Below, piece by piece: positions 1 through 9,921 of a stretch of 64,000 bases of DNA. The stretch comes from Burkholderia sp. lig30 (GTDB lineage Bacteria; Pseudomonadota; Gammaproteobacteria; Burkholderiales; Burkholderiaceae), in contig NZ_JGVW01000087.1 in NCBI RefSeq assembly GCF_000687455.2, positions 1-64,000 of the forward strand, read 5' to 3'. Below the pieces are notes generated by a model. The model was not told where the DNA came from and did no database searches. It was given only the letters and a program-made list of their open reading frames with translations. How positions within the stretch are numbered: the stretch's first letter is position 1; the number at the start of each line of letters is the position of its first letter. The position numbers were made by a program, and so were the translations under genes.

Positions 1-47
1 TGCTCGACGCCGCGCGCGGCGAGCCGGGCGCGGCCGCGCCTGGCTGA
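1..47 (+). CDS. possible 3' end of an upstream gene (partial)
   Basis: An open frame enters from the left edge and stops at TGA 45-47. It is Ala/Gly/Pro-rich, as frames in GC-rich coding DNA often are. Only about 15 codons are visible, so no product can be named and the frame may be open by chance. Confidence 0.25.
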   Translation, partial: LDAARGEPGAAAPG

Positions 48-69
48 CACGCGACCGGGCACGGCGCGT

Positions 70-1305
70 TCAGTGCCGTGTCGGCGCGCCGCCGGATTCC
101 GCCTGCGCGAATATGGCACGCAGCGCCGGATGCACGTCGTCGCGCCAGTGCGCGCCGGTGAAGAGCCCGTAGTGATCGCAGCCGTCGACGTCGAGCCGAT
201 GCCGCTCGACGGGCGCGAGGCCGCAGCACAGTTCGTGCGCGGCATGCGTCTGCCCGGCGCCGGTGACGGCGTCGAGGGTGCCTTCCACGGTCAGCAGCGC
301 GGTGCCGTGAAGCGCGGCCGGTTCCACGGGCACGCCATGCACCTGCCATGTGCGATTCGCGAGGCAGGCGCGCTGAAACACGAGGTCGAGCGTATCGAGA
401 AAGTATTCGGCCGGCATGTCGAGCAGTGCGGTGTACTCGCGCATCGCGCGCCGCGCGTCGTCCAGCGCGCCGGGGTCGGCGCGCGACGCGGCTTGCGTGT
501 AGTGCCCGATCAGCGTCAGGTAGCGCTGCGGATAGACGATCGCGATCTCCGCCTGTTGCAGGTAGGTGGGAAACACACTGCGGCCGCGGCCCGCGAAACC
601 GTTGGGCACCACGTCGATCAGGTTGTCGCGGCACCAGTCGAGCGAATGCGCGTTCGCCGCATGGCCGAGCGTACTCGGATTGAGCCGTGTATCGATCGGG
701 CCGCCGATCAGCGTGACGCTTGCCGGTGGCGCGAGGTCACGGCCGGCGCGCAACGCGAGCGCGCCGAGCGCGGGGAAGGTGGCCTGGCAGACCGCGACGA
801 CGTGCAGCGGCCGCGCGTCGCGCATCAGCGTGTCGACGAAATCGTCGAGCATCGTCACGTACTCGTCCAGTCCGAAGCGTCCCGCCTCGGTCGGCACGTC
901 GCGGGCGTTCGCCCAGTCGGTCACGTAGACGTCGCCATCGGCGAGCAGCGTCTCGACGGTCTCCCGCATCATCACGGCCGCATGGCCCGCGAGCGGCGCG
1001 CACAGCAGCACCGCGCGCGGCGCGCGGGCCGCGTGTGCGCGGGAGAAGCGCAGCAACCGGCAGAACGGCGTCTGCGCGACGACCGCTTCGTCGATCGCGA
1101 CGCGCTGGCCGTCGAGCTCGAGCGGTTCGATCGCGAATGGCGGCGGCTCGGCGTCCGGCCCGATGAGCGGCTCGAACAGGTCTGCGTAACAAGACGACGC
1201 GGCATGCGGCAGCGTAGCCGCCGGCCACGCCTCGAACGCATGCCGGGTTGCCGCGCGCCACGCGCGCAACCATTGACGCTGCTGCTCGACGAGGGCATAC
1301 CACAT
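70..1305 (-). CDS. phaZ: intracellular polyhydroxybutyrate depolymerase
   Basis: This is a 411-aa protein of the intracellular PHB depolymerase family (alpha/beta hydrolase fold), which releases hydroxybutyrate from storage granules. The nucleophile region reads VVAVCQATFP, with Cys173 where this family uses a cysteine instead of a lipase serine. A C-terminal CDHYGLFTG segment carries the likely catalytic His, and the Asp probably lies in VEGTLDAVTG. The frame is open up to 1491, but the start at 1305 is preceded by AAAGGA at good spacing and begins MWYALVEQQ, so it was preferred. A phasin gene lies far away at 51.3-51.7 kb, so PHB metabolism is present but not clustered here. Confidence 0.85.
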   Translation of the reverse strand: MWYALVEQQRQWLRAWRAATRHAFEAWPAATLPHAASSCYADLFEPLIGPDAEPPPFAIEPLELDGQRVAIDEAVVAQTPFCRLLRFSRAHAARAPRAVLLCAPLAGHAAVMMRETVETLLADGDVYVTDWANARDVPTEAGRFGLDEYVTMLDDFVDTLMRDARPLHVVAVCQATFPALGALALRAGRDLAPPASVTLIGGPIDTRLNPSTLGHAANAHSLDWCRDNLIDVVPNGFAGRGRSVFPTYLQQAEIAIVYPQRYLTLIGHYTQAASRADPGALDDARRAMREYTALLDMPAEYFLDTLDLVFQRACLANRTWQVHGVPVEPAALHGTALLTVEGTLDAVTGAGQTHAAHELCCGLAPVERHRLDVDGCDHYGLFTGAHWRDDVHPALRAIFAQAESGGAPTRH

Positions 1306-1584
1306 GGCGATCCTTTGGGAGAGGTCGGACGAATCTGCATTATCGTCACTGTCGCAGCGCTGTGGGGCACCGATTTGACACGCATCAAGCGTATCGGCGT
1401 GTGGCGGTTGCCGACATGCATGGGTGGGCGGTGTGGCCGTTACGTAGGGCAGGCGGGGCGAGCTGATGGAGCGAGCCAGTGGGCCGGGCAAGCGGGACAG
1501 GCCCGTGGCACGGCCGCGGCTAGGCGCGCGGTGCGGACGCTGCTACAGTCGTCGATCCCATCCCCGAAAGCGGAGCAAATCGTA

Positions 1585-2214
1585 ATGAAGCTGATCGGCA
1601 TGCTGGATTCCCCATTCGTGCGACGCGTCGCCATTTCGGCGAAACTGCTCGACCTCCCGTTCGAACACCAGTCGCTGTCGGTGTTCCGGCAGTTCGACCA
1701 GGTGAAGGCGATCAATCCGGTCGTCAAGGTGCCGACGCTCGTCACCGGCGACGGCGCGACGCTGCTCGACTCGTCGCTGATCCTCGATTACCTCGACCAC
1801 CTCGCCGCGCCGGAGCGGCGGCTGCTGCCCGACGCCCTCGATGCCCGCGTGCGCGCGCTCGAACTGGTCGGCTTCGCGCTGGCCGCGGCCGAGAAGACGG
1901 TCCAGGTGGTCTACGAGGAAGGCTTGCGTCCGGGCGAGAAGCGGCACCAGCCGTGGCTCGACCGGGTGCTCGGGCAGCTCGAGGCCGCGTACGGCGAACT
2001 GGAGAAGCGCATCGCGGGCGTCACGGGCTGGCTCGGCGGCGAGCGCGTGATGCAGTCGGACGTGACCGTCGCGGTCGTGTGGCGCTTCACGCAGTTCATG
2101 GCGTCCGACTATCCCGATCTGGCCCGCATCGATGCGGCGCGCTTTCCGGCGCTCGCCGCGCATTCCGCGCGTGCGGAGGCGCTGCCCGCATTCATCGGGA
2201 CACCGCTCGCTTAG
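1585..2214 (+). CDS. glutathione S-transferase family protein
   Basis: This 209-aa protein has the two-domain GST layout. An N-terminal thioredoxin-like domain (about residues 1-80) carries DSPFVRRVAIS near the start, the KVPTL cis-Pro segment and DSSLILDYL for glutathione binding. A helical C-terminal domain follows. The start at 1585 has GGAG upstream; the same frame is open far upstream only because of antisense GC bias opposite phaZ. It probably conjugates or reduces electrophiles in the cytoplasm, but the substrate cannot be read from sequence. It is divergent from phaZ. Confidence 0.88.
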   Translation: MKLIGMLDSPFVRRVAISAKLLDLPFEHQSLSVFRQFDQVKAINPVVKVPTLVTGDGATLLDSSLILDYLDHLAAPERRLLPDALDARVRALELVGFALAAAEKTVQVVYEEGLRPGEKRHQPWLDRVLGQLEAAYGELEKRIAGVTGWLGGERVMQSDVTVAVVWRFTQFMASDYPDLARIDAARFPALAAHSARAEALPAFIGTPLA

Positions 2215-2327
2215 GGCTGTTGATCAGTGTGATCTGGCCCCAGGCTGCGTGGCGCGGCGATTATTCGCTGCCGACGACAAGTGACTTCGCGGCGATGTGA
2301 TTTATCCGGGCGGCGGCCGTTCTTACA

Positions 2328-2564
2328 ATGCACTTCATCGGTGATCCGCCGCGCTTGATGGAGTCGATGATGAAAGCCTGGATTGAAGCCAACCTGTACC
2401 ATCCGTCGGTCGTCCTGCCTTTGGTGACGCTGACGCAGTTGATGGTCGCGCACGATTTCAATCTCGGGCAGGTCGGTCTGATCGTCGCGGCGAAGGGTGC
2501 GCAGGCGGCGGTGTCGCACTCGCGCGAATTGGTCGATGCGTGGCACGATGGCGCGCATGCGTGA
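2328..2564 (+). CDS. small hypothetical protein
   Basis: This is a 78-aa ORF with no recognised family. Alternative starts lie at 2358, 2367 and 2370, the last giving MKAWIEANLYHPS. It has a short hydrophobic stretch (VVLPLVTLTQLMV) and a helical C-terminus. A clean Rho-independent terminator follows on the same strand at 2718-2742, which supports plus-strand transcription here. No function is proposed. Confidence 0.45.
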   Translation: MHFIGDPPRLMESMMKAWIEANLYHPSVVLPLVTLTQLMVAHDFNLGQVGLIVAAKGAQAAVSHSRELVDAWHDGAHA

Positions 2565-2717
2565 GCGCCGCGTTCTCCCCGAAAGGGCGGCAGCCCGGCC
2601 GGCTGCGCGCCGTTCGGACCGCTTCGGTCGTGCAGGTCGCCATCGAGTCATCTAGCCATTCCGGCTGATCGGCCGATACCAGCCGATCGAGCGGTGGCGA
2701 CAGGCCGCCGCATTCGG

Positions 2718-2742
2718 AACCCCGGCACCCGCCGGGGTTTTT
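2718..2742 (+). terminator. Rho-independent terminator
   Basis: A perfect 9-bp stem (AACCCCGGC with GCCGGGGTT) encloses an ACCC loop and runs into five T's on the plus strand. It would end transcription of the small upstream ORF and lies just beyond the stop of the minus-strand ProP-type gene. Confidence 0.8.
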
Positions 2743-2757
2743 CATTTCGTGCGGCGC

Positions 2758-4248
2758 TTACGCGCGCGCAGCCGACACGGTGCCATACACGTCGGCGTCA
2801 CGGCGCGCATCGCCGTCACGCAGCGCGCGCACCAGCTCGTGTGCCTCGCGGCGCGTCGCGACGGCGGGCGGCGAGCCCTTCAGCGGCTGGCGCGCGGTTT
2901 CGGTCAGCGCCAGCACCGACACGATGCCGACGATCGCCGCGCCCATCATGTAATACGCCGGCATCATCAGGTCGCCGGTGGCGTCGACGAGCCACGCGGT
3001 CACGAGCGGCGTCGTGCCGCCGAACAGCGACACCGATACGTTGAAGCCGATCGCGAGCGCGCCGTAGCGGATCTCGGTCGGGAACAGCGCCGGCAGCGCC
3101 GACGGCATCACGCCGGTGAAGCACGACAGCAGCGTGCCGAGGATCAGCAGGCCGCCGAAGACCGGCAGCGTGTCGCCGCTGCGGATCAGGAGCAGCGCCG
3201 GGGTCGACAGCAGCAGGAAGCCGACGCAGCCGGCGAGCATCACCGGCTTGCGGCCCACGGTGTCCGACAGGCGGCCGGCGGCGAGCGTCATCGGCATCAT
3301 CAGCACCATCACGACCAGCACCAGCACGAGGCCGTGCGCCTCGTCGAAATGCAGCGTCGACGACAGATAGCTCGGCAGGTACGACAGCGCCATGTAGTCG
3401 GTGACGTTGAAGATCAGCACGAGGCCGACGCAGAGCAGCATCGCGCGCCAGTTGCGCGCCAGCGTCTCGCGAAAGCGCGCCTTCGGCACCGCCTTGTCCT
3501 GCGCCTCGCGGGCTTCGGCCTGGCGCTTGAACGCGGGCGTTTCCTCGAGCTTCATCCGGATGTAGAGACCGATCAGGCCGAGCGGGCCGGCGATCAGGAA
3601 CGGCACGCGCCAGCCCCACGACAGCAGCGCCTCCTGCGACAGCGACGCGGTCAGCAGCGCGACGACGCCCGCACCCATCACGTAGCCGACGAGCGTGCCG
3701 AATTCGAGGAAACTGCCCATGAAGCCGCGCCGCCTGTCGGTCGAGAACTCGGCGATGAAGGTTGCGGCGCCGCCGTATTCGCCGCCGGTCGAGAAGCCCT
3801 GCACGAGGCGCGCAACGAGCAGCAGCACGGGCGCCATGATGCCGATCGACGCATAGCTCGGGATCAGGCCGATCGCCAGGGTGCCGGCCGCCATCATGAT
3901 CATCGTCATCGCAAGCACGCGCTGGCGGCCGATGCGGTCGCCGAGCGGGCCGAACACCATGCCGCCGAGCGGGCGCACGAGGAACGCCGCGGCGAACGTG
4001 CCGAAGGTCGCGAGCAACTGCGCGGACGGGCTGGTGGACGGGAAGAACACCTTGCCGAGCGTAACGGCGATGTAGCTGTAGACGCCGAAATCGAACCATT
4101 CCATCGCATTGCCGATGGCCATCGCGCCGACCGCGCGCTTGAGCAGGTTCCGGTCGACGACGGTGATGTCGTCTGCGGCGAGGGGCGCGCTGTCCGGCGC
4201 GGGGGAGGAAGCAGCAGCTGGGCTGGCGTGTGTAGCGGTCAAGGTCAT
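2758..4248 (-). CDS. proP: MHS-family MFS transporter, ProP-like (proline/glycine betaine:H+ symporter type)
   Basis: This 496-aa inner-membrane protein has about 12 predicted membrane segments. It carries the MFS loop signature GDRIGRQRVL between TM2 and TM3 and the metabolite:H+ symporter features NAMEWFDFGVYSY near TM1 and GFSTGGEYGG in TM4. ProP homologues import proline and betaine in osmotic stress, but related transporters take up dicarboxylates or citrate, so the substrate is inferred. The start at 4248 has AAAGGAG upstream, whereas the longer frame to 4305 has no such site. The C-terminus lacks an obvious coiled coil of the E. coli ProP type. Confidence 0.8.
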   Translation of the reverse strand: MTLTATHASPAAASSPAPDSAPLAADDITVVDRNLLKRAVGAMAIGNAMEWFDFGVYSYIAVTLGKVFFPSTSPSAQLLATFGTFAAAFLVRPLGGMVFGPLGDRIGRQRVLAMTMIMMAAGTLAIGLIPSYASIGIMAPVLLLVARLVQGFSTGGEYGGAATFIAEFSTDRRRGFMGSFLEFGTLVGYVMGAGVVALLTASLSQEALLSWGWRVPFLIAGPLGLIGLYIRMKLEETPAFKRQAEAREAQDKAVPKARFRETLARNWRAMLLCVGLVLIFNVTDYMALSYLPSYLSSTLHFDEAHGLVLVLVVMVLMMPMTLAAGRLSDTVGRKPVMLAGCVGFLLLSTPALLLIRSGDTLPVFGGLLILGTLLSCFTGVMPSALPALFPTEIRYGALAIGFNVSVSLFGGTTPLVTAWLVDATGDLMMPAYYMMGAAIVGIVSVLALTETARQPLKGSPPAVATRREAHELVRALRDGDARRDADVYGTVSAARA

Positions 4249-5095
<847 letters not shown>

Positions 5096-5104
5096 GCGCG
5101 GCGC

Positions 5105-5836
5105 TTACGCGCCCGCGTCGTCGCCGGCCGCGGCCTGCCGCCAGATGCAGGTGCCCTTGACCGACTTGTCGAGCGCGTCGAGCTGCGCCTGGTGCGCGGC
5201 CAGCTCGTCGTCGCTCGCGGCGAGCACCGGCAGGTCGAGCGCCGCGAACGACACGCGCTGGCCGTTCCCCGCGCCGTCCTCGGACGCGCCGTCGTCGAGC
5301 ATGTCGATCACGAGGCTGTCCTGACCGCGCGTCATCGCGAGATACACCTCGGCGAGCAGTTCCGAGTCGAGCAGCGCGCCGTGCAGCGTGCGGTGCGCGT
5401 TGTTGATGTCGAACCGGTCGCACAGCGCGTCGAGCGAGTTGCGCTTGCCGGGGAACATCTGCTTGGCCTGCACGAGCGTGTCGATCACGCCCGAGCATTG
5501 CTCGGCGAACGGCGGCAGGCCGAGCAGCGCGAATTCCGCGTCGAGGAAGCCGAGGTCGAACGGCGCGTTGTGGATGATCAGTTCCGCGTCGCGCACGAAG
5601 TCGCGCAACGGGTCGGCGATCTCCGCGAACTTCGGCTTGTCGCTCAGGAACTCGGTCGTGAGCCCGTGCACCGCGAGCGCGCCCGGATCGCTGTCGCGCC
5701 CGGGATTGACGTAGAAGTGCAGGTTGTTGCCGGTGAGCCGCCGGTTCAGCAGCTCGACGCAGCCGATTTCGATGATGCGGTCGCCGGTGCGGGCGTTCAG
5801 GCCGGTGGTTTCGGTATCGAGAATGATCTGGCGCAT
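5105..5836 (-). CDS. dnaQ: DNA polymerase III epsilon subunit, 3'-5' proofreading exonuclease
   Basis: This 243-aa DEDDh exonuclease proofreads within the Pol III core. Motif ExoI is ILDTETTGLN (Asp7, Glu9), ExoII is around HNAPFDLGFLD and ExoIII is HRTLHGALLDSELLAEVY with the catalytic His and Asp. The tail after about residue 180 carries the region expected to bind the polymerase alpha subunit. It lies 36 nt downstream of rnhA on the same strand, the rnhA-dnaQ pairing seen in many proteobacteria, and is probably co-transcribed with it. Confidence 0.95.
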   Translation of the reverse strand: MRQIILDTETTGLNARTGDRIIEIGCVELLNRRLTGNNLHFYVNPGRDSDPGALAVHGLTTEFLSDKPKFAEIADPLRDFVRDAELIIHNAPFDLGFLDAEFALLGLPPFAEQCSGVIDTLVQAKQMFPGKRNSLDALCDRFDINNAHRTLHGALLDSELLAEVYLAMTRGQDSLVIDMLDDGASEDGAGNGQRVSFAALDLPVLAASDDELAAHQAQLDALDKSVKGTCIWRQAAAGDDAGA

Positions 5837-5872
5837 GTCGGGAAAAACGGAAAATCGGGGTGTCGGTCAGGA

Positions 5873-6319
5873 TCAGGCGGCCGCGAGCGACTCGACGCCG
5901 CGGTTGGCGAGCGCATCGGCGCGCTCGTTCTCGGGGTGGCCGGCATGGCCCTTCACCCAGCGCCATTCGACCTGATGTTGCGCGACGAGCGCGTCGAGCC
6001 GCTTCCACAGGTCGGCGTTCTTCACCGGCGTCTTCGACGCGGTGATCCAGCCCTTCTTCTTCCAGCCGTGGATCCACTCGCTGATGCCTTTCTGCACGTA
6101 CTGCGAATCGGTGTGCACGACCACGCGGCATTCGCGCTTCAGCGCTTCGAGCGCGGCGATCACGGCCATCAGCTCCATGCGGTTGTTGGTCGTGTTCGGC
6201 TCGCCGCCGAACATTTCCTTTTCCTTGTCGCCGTAGCGCAGCAGCGCGCCCCAGCCGCCCGGGCCCGGATTGCCCTTGCAGGCGCCGTCGGTGTAGATGT
6301 CGATGGTGTCGGTAGTCAT
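5873..6319 (-). CDS. rnhA: ribonuclease HI
   Basis: This 148-aa enzyme degrades RNA in RNA-DNA hybrids (R-loops, Okazaki primers). The N-terminal [17 protein letters not shown] carries the first catalytic Asp (Asp11), [13 protein letters not shown] the Glu, and [11 protein letters not shown] the next Asp. The basic handle [15 protein letters not shown] and the final [15 protein letters not shown] are also present. The ATG overlaps the upstream methyltransferase TGA by 4 nt (ATGA), which fixes the start and implies translational coupling; the same frame stays open to 6955 only as a shadow. Confidence 0.96.
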   Translation of the reverse strand: MTTDTIDIYTDGACKGNPGPGGWGALLRYGDKEKEMFGGEPNTTNNRMELMAVIAALEALKRECRVVVHTDSQYVQKGISEWIHGWKKKGWITASKTPVKNADLWKRLDALVAQHQVEWRWVKGHAGHPENERADALANRGVESLAAA

Positions 6320-7128
6320 GAATGTTCTTGATGGGTGGTCGGGGAGGCCGCGGGCGTCAGGCCCGGCGCGAGCACGGGCTTTTTCATCTTGATCGAGCCG
6401 ACGAGCCGCATGCCGCGCACGCGCTTGACGGCCGTCACCATGTAGACGGCGCCGAAGATCGGCCACCAGCGGTCGCCGGCCGCTTCCATGAATGCATAGC
6501 GGGCGAGCCACTGGTCGGTGGCGAGCGGCGGGCGGTAGCAGCCGAAGCGGCCGCGTTCCAGGTCGAAGCCGAGCAGCTTGATCCAGTCCTTGAGCCGGAT
6601 GAACGCGATCTGGTCCCGCGCGGCCGGCACGAACGGGCGGTTCGCCATCCTGCCGAACGACTGGCGCATCCCCCACAGGCTGAGCGAATTGAAGCCGGTG
6701 ATGACGAGCTGGCCCTCGGGCATCAGCACGCGCTCGGCCTCGCGCAGCAGCCGGTGAGGGTCGGACGTGAATTCGAGCGTGTGCGGCATCACGATCAGGT
6801 CGACGCTTTGCGACTCGAACGGCAGGTCGAGCAGGTCGCACCAGACGGTGCTGCGCCCGGCGGGCGCGTGCTCGGGGCTGTGCGCCTCGCGCGCCCACGG
6901 GTACTGGTAGGGCGCGCTCGCGCCGCTGGCCGGGTCGAGCACGAGGCCGCGGCACGGCATGCGGTTCTCGCGCAGCGCGTCGAGCTGCGGCAGGCCGAGC
7001 TGCAGCGCGTGAAAGCCGAACACGTCGGACACGGTACGGTCGAGCAGTGCTTGCTCCCAGTCCAGCACGTAACGGCCGGGCGGGGAGTCGGTCCAGGCGG
7101 GCCAGTCTATAATTTGTCGATCAGACAT
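6316..7128 (-). CDS. class I SAM-dependent methyltransferase
   Basis: This 270-aa protein of the Methyltransf_11 type is of unassigned substrate. The central part has the usual order: an acidic segment [25 protein letters not shown] (motifs II/III), [21 protein letters not shown] (motif IV region) and a SLWGMR segment. The first SAM motif is not canonical; only [10 protein letters not shown] resembles it. The C-terminal part ([12 protein letters not shown]) is typical of proteobacterial genes found beside gloB and rnhA. It is the first gene of the methyltransferase-rnhA-dnaQ run and diverges from gloB with only 18 bp between start codons. Confidence 0.85.
   Translation of the reverse strand: MSDRQIIDWPAWTDSPPGRYVLDWEQALLDRTVSDVFGFHALQLGLPQLDALRENRMPCRGLVLDPASGASAPYQYPWAREAHSPEHAPAGRSTVWCDLLDLPFESQSVDLIVMPHTLEFTSDPHRLLREAERVLMPEGQLVITGFNSLSLWGMRQSFGRMANRPFVPAARDQIAFIRLKDWIKLLGFDLERGRFGCYRPPLATDQWLARYAFMEAAGDRWWPIFGAVYMVTAVKRVRGMRLVGSIKMKKPVLAPGLTPAASPTTHQEHS
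7108..7113 (+). promoter_or_regulatory. -10 element for gloB
   Basis: A perfect TATAAT lies inside the divergent methyltransferase coding region, 34 nt upstream of the gloB ATG. No clear -35 hexamer stands at 16-18 nt, so the promoter may be activator-dependent or the match may be chance. Confidence 0.45.
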
Positions 7129-7146
7129 AGCGATGATTGCGCGCCC

Positions 7147-7974
7147 ATGAACGAGCTGGAATATGTGCCGGTACCGGCATTCGAGGACAACTACATCTGG
7201 CTCGTGTCGGACGGCAGCGATGCGATCGCCGTCGATCCGGGCGAAGCCGCTCCGGTGCGCCGGTACCTCGACGAACGAGGCTGGCGGCTCACCGCTATTT
7301 TACTCACGCACCACCACGCCGACCATGTCGGCGGCGTCGCGGCCCTCATCGACAGCCAGCCGGCCGGCGTGCCGCTGCCCGTGTTCGGTCCCGCTGATGA
7401 AGCGATCGGCGTCGTCACGCGGCCGGTCGCCGGCGGTGCGCGCGTGACGCTCGACGCGCCGGCGCTGTCGTTCGACGTGCTCGACGTGCCGGGCCACACG
7501 CGGGGCCATATCGCGTATTTTCAGAGGGCCGGTACAGGCACGGCCGGCCAAGGCGCAGCGTCGCTGCATCCGCACGTATTTTGCGGCGACACGCTGTTCT
7601 CGTGCGGCTGCGGCCGCCTGTTCGAGGGCACGCCCGCGCAGATGCTGGCCTCGCTCGATGCGCTCGCGGCGCTGCCGGGCGACACGCGGGTGCATTGCGC
7701 GCATGAGTATACGCTGTCGAACATCCGCTTCGCGCTCGCCTGCGAGCCGGGCAACGCGGCGCTCGGCGCGTGGCGCGACGACGCGCAGGCTCGCCGCGCG
7801 CGAGGCGAGCCGACGCTGCCGACGACGATCGCGCACGAGCGCGCGGTGAATCCGTTCCTGCGCGCGGACAGCGCGGAGATCCGGGCCACGCTCGAAGCGC
7901 TGCTGCATGAACGGGTGTCGGATCGGCTGGCCGCATTCACGCTGATTCGCGAGTGGAAGAACCGGTTCCGGTGA
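7147..7974 (+). CDS. gloB: hydroxyacylglutathione hydrolase (glyoxalase II)
   Basis: This 275-aa metallo-beta-lactamase-fold enzyme hydrolyses S-lactoylglutathione to lactate and glutathione, the second step of methylglyoxal detoxification. It shows the metal motif THHHADHVGG (about residues 57-66), the later His in VPGHTRGHIAYF, the bridging Asp in FCGDTLFSCGCGRLFEG and the CAHEYTLSN segment for glutathione binding. The GloB C-terminal domain ends EWKNRFR. The start at 7147 gives the family N-terminus MNELEYVPVPAFEDNYIW. The frame extends upstream only as an antisense shadow. Confidence 0.96.
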   Translation: MNELEYVPVPAFEDNYIWLVSDGSDAIAVDPGEAAPVRRYLDERGWRLTAILLTHHHADHVGGVAALIDSQPAGVPLPVFGPADEAIGVVTRPVAGGARVTLDAPALSFDVLDVPGHTRGHIAYFQRAGTGTAGQGAASLHPHVFCGDTLFSCGCGRLFEGTPAQMLASLDALAALPGDTRVHCAHEYTLSNIRFALACEPGNAALGAWRDDAQARRARGEPTLPTTIAHERAVNPFLRADSAEIRATLEALLHERVSDRLAAFTLIREWKNRFR

Positions 7975-8012
7975 GGGTTTTTCGAGGAGTCCAAAGCTCG
8001 ATACGAATCTCT

Positions 8013-8058
8013 GAAAACGGCCCCAAATATCAGATTTGGCTGAGTTTTCGGTGTTTTT
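8013..8058 (+). terminator. probable terminator hairpin after gloB
   Basis: Two nested inverted repeats, GAAAAC (8013-8018) with GTTTTC (8044-8049) and CCAAAT (8023-8028) with ATTTGG (8034-8039), are followed by a T-run at 8053-8058. The stem is interrupted, so termination may be partial. Confidence 0.45.
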
Positions 8059-8059
8059 A

Positions 8060-8088
8060 TTGACGTGAAGCATGCACTTCCGTAGTAT
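8060..8088 (+). promoter_or_regulatory. sigma-70-type promoter of mltD
   Basis: TTGACG (8060-8065) and TAGTAT (8083-8088) are separated by exactly 17 nt. Transcription would start near 8095, which excludes the upstream in-frame ATG at 8072 and supports translation from 8126. Confidence 0.75.
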
Positions 8089-8125
8089 CGCCTCCAATTT
8101 CCAGCCGTCGGAAGCCGAGATTTTC

Positions 8126-9664
8126 ATGCGACTTTTACTGAGTGCGCTGCTGGTTCTGCTGCTCGCCGCGTGTGCGAGCCAGGGGCCTGCCGCCAATTCC
8201 GCCGCCGATCCGCAGGCAGCGTCCAATTTCCTCCGCAAGTCCGCCACCGCCAGGGAAACCGTCGACGTCGACAAGCAGTCGGTCGGCGACCTGACGAGCG
8301 CCGACGCCGATCTGTGGGCGCGCATCCGTCGCGGTTTCCAGATGCCCGACCTGCAGACCGACCTCGTCGACATGCAGACCACCTGGTACGCGCAGCGCCC
8401 GGACTACGTGCAGCGCATGACCGAGCGCTCGCAGAAATACCTGTACCACATCGTCGAGGAGCTCGAGGCGCGGCACATGCCGACCGAGCTGGCGCTGCTG
8501 CCGTTCATCGAGTCGGCGTACAACCCGCAGGCGCTGTCCGTCGCGAAGGCGGCCGGCATGTGGCAGTTCATTCCCGGCACTGGCCGCACGTACAAGCTGA
8601 AGCAGAACATGTGGCAGGACGAGCGGCGCGACGTGCTCGCGTCGACGAGCGCCGCGCTCGACTACCTGTCGCGCCTGCATGACATGTTCGGCGACTGGTA
8701 TCTCGCGCTCGCCGCGTACAACTGGGGCGAAGGCAACGTGCAGCGCGCGATCGCGCGCAACCAGGCGGCCGGGCTGCCGACCGACTACCAGAGCCTGCGG
8801 ATGCCGAACGAGACGCGCCACTACGTGCCGAAGCTGCAGGCGGTGAAGAACATCATCGCGCACCCGCAGCAATACGGCCTCGCATTGCCGGACATCCCGA
8901 ACCACCCGTATTTCGTGACGGTCACGACGTCGCGCGACATCGACGTGAAGGTCGCGGCGCGGCTCGCGGACATGTCGCCCGACGAGTTCAAGGCGCTCAA
9001 CCCGTCGTTCGCGAAGCCGGTGATCCTCAGCGCGACCGATCCGCAGATCCTGCTGCCGTTCGACAACGCGGGGGCGTTCGAGAAGAACCTGAAGTCGTAC
9101 AACGGCGCGCTGTCGTCGTGGACCACCTATACGGTCAGCGAGCGCGCCCGCCCGGCGGCGATCGCGGAAAAAATCGGCGTCGACGCCGATACGCTGATGC
9201 AGGTGAACAAGATTCCGGCGGGCATGCGCCTGAAGCCCGGCTCGACGATCGTCGTGCCGCGCGCGGACGACGACGACGAGGACATCAGCGCGGACGTCGC
9301 GGAAAACGGCGTGCTGGCGATGGAGCCTGACGTGCCGGACACGCGCAAGATGCTGATCCGCGTGCGCCGCAAGCAGTCGATGGCGGCGATCGCGAGCCGC
9401 TACGGCGTGTCGGTGGCCCAGCTGAAGTCGTGGAACCGCGCGCGGCGCGACATGGTGATGGCGGGGCAGACGCTGGTGCTGCACGTTCCGGTCGGGCGCG
9501 CGATGCCCGCCGAGCCGGGGCCCGAGCGCATCGCGACGTCGGTTGGTGGCGGGCGGATCGAGCGCGCGAGCTTGAGCGCGGGCGGCAAGGCCGCGCGTGG
9601 CGCGAAGCGCGGCCCGGCGAAGGCCGGCGCGTCGAAGGCGTCGCACAAGGGCAAGAAGAAGTAA
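8126..9664 (+). CDS. mltD: membrane-bound lytic murein transglycosylase D with LysM domains
   Basis: This 512-aa lipoprotein cleaves peptidoglycan glycan strands. The signal peptide ends in the lipobox LLAAC, so Cys16 should be lipidated. The SLT domain (about 105-235) carries the catalytic Glu129 in LLPFIESAYNP and the motifs AAGMWQFIPGTGR and LALAAYNWGEGNVQRA. Two LysM repeats follow (about 345-395 and 408-455). The C-terminal 40 residues are low-complexity and Lys-rich, a lineage-variable tail. The start at 8126 is favoured over 8072, which lies in the promoter spacer and would place 18 residues ahead of the signal peptide. Confidence 0.93.
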   Translation: MRLLLSALLVLLLAACASQGPAANSAADPQAASNFLRKSATARETVDVDKQSVGDLTSADADLWARIRRGFQMPDLQTDLVDMQTTWYAQRPDYVQRMTERSQKYLYHIVEELEARHMPTELALLPFIESAYNPQALSVAKAAGMWQFIPGTGRTYKLKQNMWQDERRDVLASTSAALDYLSRLHDMFGDWYLALAAYNWGEGNVQRAIARNQAAGLPTDYQSLRMPNETRHYVPKLQAVKNIIAHPQQYGLALPDIPNHPYFVTVTTSRDIDVKVAARLADMSPDEFKALNPSFAKPVILSATDPQILLPFDNAGAFEKNLKSYNGALSSWTTYTVSERARPAAIAEKIGVDADTLMQVNKIPAGMRLKPGSTIVVPRADDDDEDISADVAENGVLAMEPDVPDTRKMLIRVRRKQSMAAIASRYGVSVAQLKSWNRARRDMVMAGQTLVLHVPVGRAMPAEPGPERIATSVGGGRIERASLSAGGKAARGAKRGPAKAGASKASHKGKKK

Positions 9665-9721
9665 CCGGCCGGGCGCGCACTGCGTTCCACATGCGGGCCG
9701 CGCGAGCAAAATCGTCCGACG

Positions 9722-9759
9722 AAACGCCGTCACCGGGGGTGACGGCGTTTTCTTTTTTG
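9722..9759 (+). terminator. strong Rho-independent terminator after mltD
   Basis: A perfect 13-bp stem (9722-9734 with 9738-9750) and GGG loop run directly into a T-rich tract (TTTTCTTTTTT). It isolates mltD from carA. Confidence 0.92.
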
Positions 9760-9891
9760 GGGCGCGCGGCGGGCCTCTGGCCAGGATGGCGGACACAGGG
9801 GTACGCTGCAACTGGGCCGGTTCCGGAAACGGAGCGGCGGCCGGCGGCAGGATGCGCGCATCACGATACCCGCATCAAGCGGCCGTTTCGA

Positions 9892-9921
9892 TTGAAGATA
9901 AGGGCATTTTCGGGCTATAAT
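9892..9921 (+). promoter_or_regulatory. promoter of the carA-leuE-carB operon
   Basis: TTGAAG (9892-9897) and a perfect TATAAT (9916-9921) are 18 nt apart. The predicted start near 9928 leaves a leader of about 220 nt before carA, long for this kind of gene. Confidence 0.65.

Noticed and set aside
73-1584. Long plus-strand open frame opposite phaZ that runs into the GST gene
   Set aside because: It is a GC-bias shadow of phaZ (Arg/Ala/Val-rich, no family features). Only the part from 1585 is a real gene.
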